Of a stretch of 6,394 bases of DNA, positions 5,560-6,394 are shown one piece after another. The DNA is taken from NCBI GenBank assembly GCA_002429965.1, contig DJBG01000043.1, positions 11,325 through 17,718 on the forward strand, given 5' to 3'. The position numbers and the translations under genes are program-made. Source of the DNA: Hungatella sp. UBA5982 (lineage in GTDB: Bacteria > Bacillota > Clostridia > Lachnospirales > Lachnospiraceae). Positions within the stretch are counted from its first letter, which is position 1, and each line of letters begins with the position of its first letter. The notes below the pieces were generated by a model. It ran no database searches, was not told the DNA's origin, and saw only the letters and a list, made by a program, of their open reading frames with translations.

Positions 5560-6394
5560 TCTACCTCTCCTCCTTCATAGTCAAAATATTGCTGACTCAG
5601 TGTCGTCACCAGGCTGCTCCGGGTAATGAGCCCCTTAAGGCGCCTTTGGTCATCCACCACCGGAACTGTTGACACCTGGTTTTCCGTCACTATTTTCAGT
5701 GCATCCAGTATACATTGGTCCGGTAAAAGGGCAGGGAAGTCTTCATACATAAATTGTTCTGCCAACTGGGTTCTGTCCTCTATACCTCTTAATCTGCTGG
5801 CCTTGACAATTCCGGCCAATCGCCGGGTATCCCTGTCCACGATCAGAAGGCTGTCAACCTTGTTTCTCCGCATCTTTTCAATGCATTTTAAGACAGATAA
5901 GTCTTTGGTGGCAGTGATTGGCTGCTCGATCATAATGTCGGACACCTTGATGTATTCCGGAGAGGACCAGATCCTGTTTTTTCCTACGAAGCTTGAAACA
6001 AACTCATCCACAGGATTGTTTAAGATATTCTCCGGCGTGTCATATTGCAGAATATCGCCATCCTTCATGATGCAGATCATATCCGCAATCTTAATGGCTT
6101 CATCCATGTCATGAGTCACAAAAACAATCGTTTTCTTTAATTTTGCCTGTAGCTGCACCAGCTCATCCTGAAGATCTGATCTTGTTATGGGATCCAGGGC
6201 CGAAAAAGGCTCATCCATCAGGATAATATTCGGATCAGTGGCAAAGGCTCTGGCTACGCCTACCCGCTGCTGCTGCCCACCGCTAAGCTCCGTCGGATAA
6301 CGATTCAAAAACTCATCACAGTCAAGTCCTACCATCTGCATCAGCTTCTTTGTATTGTCTTCAACATCCTTGGGCAGCATCTTTTCAAGCTTTG
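5556..6394 (-). CDS. OpuCA/ProV-type ABC transporter ATPase with tandem CBS domains (5' end outside window)
   Basis: The last 278 codons of the energy-coupling ATPase of the compatible-solute importer; the start and Walker A lie beyond the right edge, and the frame stays open to 6394. Counting from the Met at 6380, which is internal, one sees the ABC signature LSGGQQQR (32-39), Walker B IILMDEPFSALD (52-63), the switch histidine in VFVTHDMDEA (87-96), and two CBS domains at about 146-200 and 212-265. The tail YFDYEGGEVE is acidic. In OpuA/OpuC-type transporters such CBS pairs sense ionic strength or bind cyclic di-AMP to gate transport, so osmotic control is likely, although the ligand cannot be read from the sequence. 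It is the upstream gene of the three-gene operon and overlaps the fused permease gene by four bases; its final codons contain that gene's ribosome binding site. Confidence 0.94.
   Translation of the reverse strand, partial: KLEKMLPKDVEDNTKKLMQMVGLDCDEFLNRYPTELSGGQQQRVGVARAFATDPNIILMDEPFSALDPITRSDLQDELVQLQAKLKKTIVFVTHDMDEAIKIADMICIMKDGDILQYDTPENILNNPVDEFVSSFVGKNRIWSSPEYIKVSDIMIEQPITATKDLSVLKCIEKMRRNKVDSLLIVDRDTRRLAGIVKASRLRGIEDRTQLAEQFMYEDFPALLPDQCILDALKIVTENQVSTVPVVDDQRRLKGLITRSSLVTTLSQQYFDYEGGEVE

Noticed and set aside
5626..6114. Plus-strand frame of 162 codons
   Set aside because: Antisense to the CBS and ATPase domains of the transporter ATPase.

Overview
The window reads as chromosome of a low-to-mid GC Gram-positive anaerobe, most likely a clostridial (Lachnospiraceae-like) Firmicute. 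This is inferred from AGGAGG-type ribosome binding sites, sigma-A-like promoters with 16-17 base spacers, A+T-rich intergenic DNA, and a glycine betaine/carnitine/choline-type transporter built as an ATPase with CBS domains plus a fused permease/binding protein. No species can be named from the sequence alone.

Left part (1-1390): the first 362 codons of a minus-strand UvrA-like ABC ATPase, cut by the window's left edge. It has the UvrA Walker A and LSGGE motifs but lacks the UvrB-binding insertion, so it belongs with UvrA paralogues (UvrA2/drug-resistance type) rather than repair UvrA. Upstream lies a palindrome-bearing leader, a possible scrap of an XRE-type regulator, and a hairpin terminator.

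Middle part (1391-3720): a minus-strand YjaB-family GNAT acetyltransferase and a plus-strand stand-alone GyrI-like small-molecule-binding protein are transcribed away from each other. The GNAT gene has a perfect TTGACA-17-TATAAT promoter; the GyrI gene has an extended -10 overlapped by a dyad that looks like an operator. Next come a DedA-family membrane protein and a 27-codon ORF with a near-perfect Shine-Dalgarno, possibly a remnant or microprotein. The UvrA-like, GNAT, GyrI-like and DedA genes could all be linked to coping with toxic compounds or envelope stress, but each has its own transcription signals and a joint function is only an inference.

Right part (3719-6394): a tightly packed minus-strand operon, read right to left: an OpuCA/ProV-type ATPase with tandem CBS domains (5' end outside the window), a fused OpuCB-OpuCC-type permease/substrate-binding protein, and a 92-residue membrane protein of unknown function. 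Both junctions are ATGA overlaps, so translation is probably coupled and the small membrane protein is probably made together with the transporter. A strong hairpin between the DedA side and this operon probably ends transcription from both directions.

No CRISPR array, rRNA, tRNA or intact insertion sequence was seen. The points most worth a second look are the Walker B deviation in the UvrA-like protein, the coupled small membrane protein, the 27-codon ORF, and the dyad controlling the GyrI-like gene.
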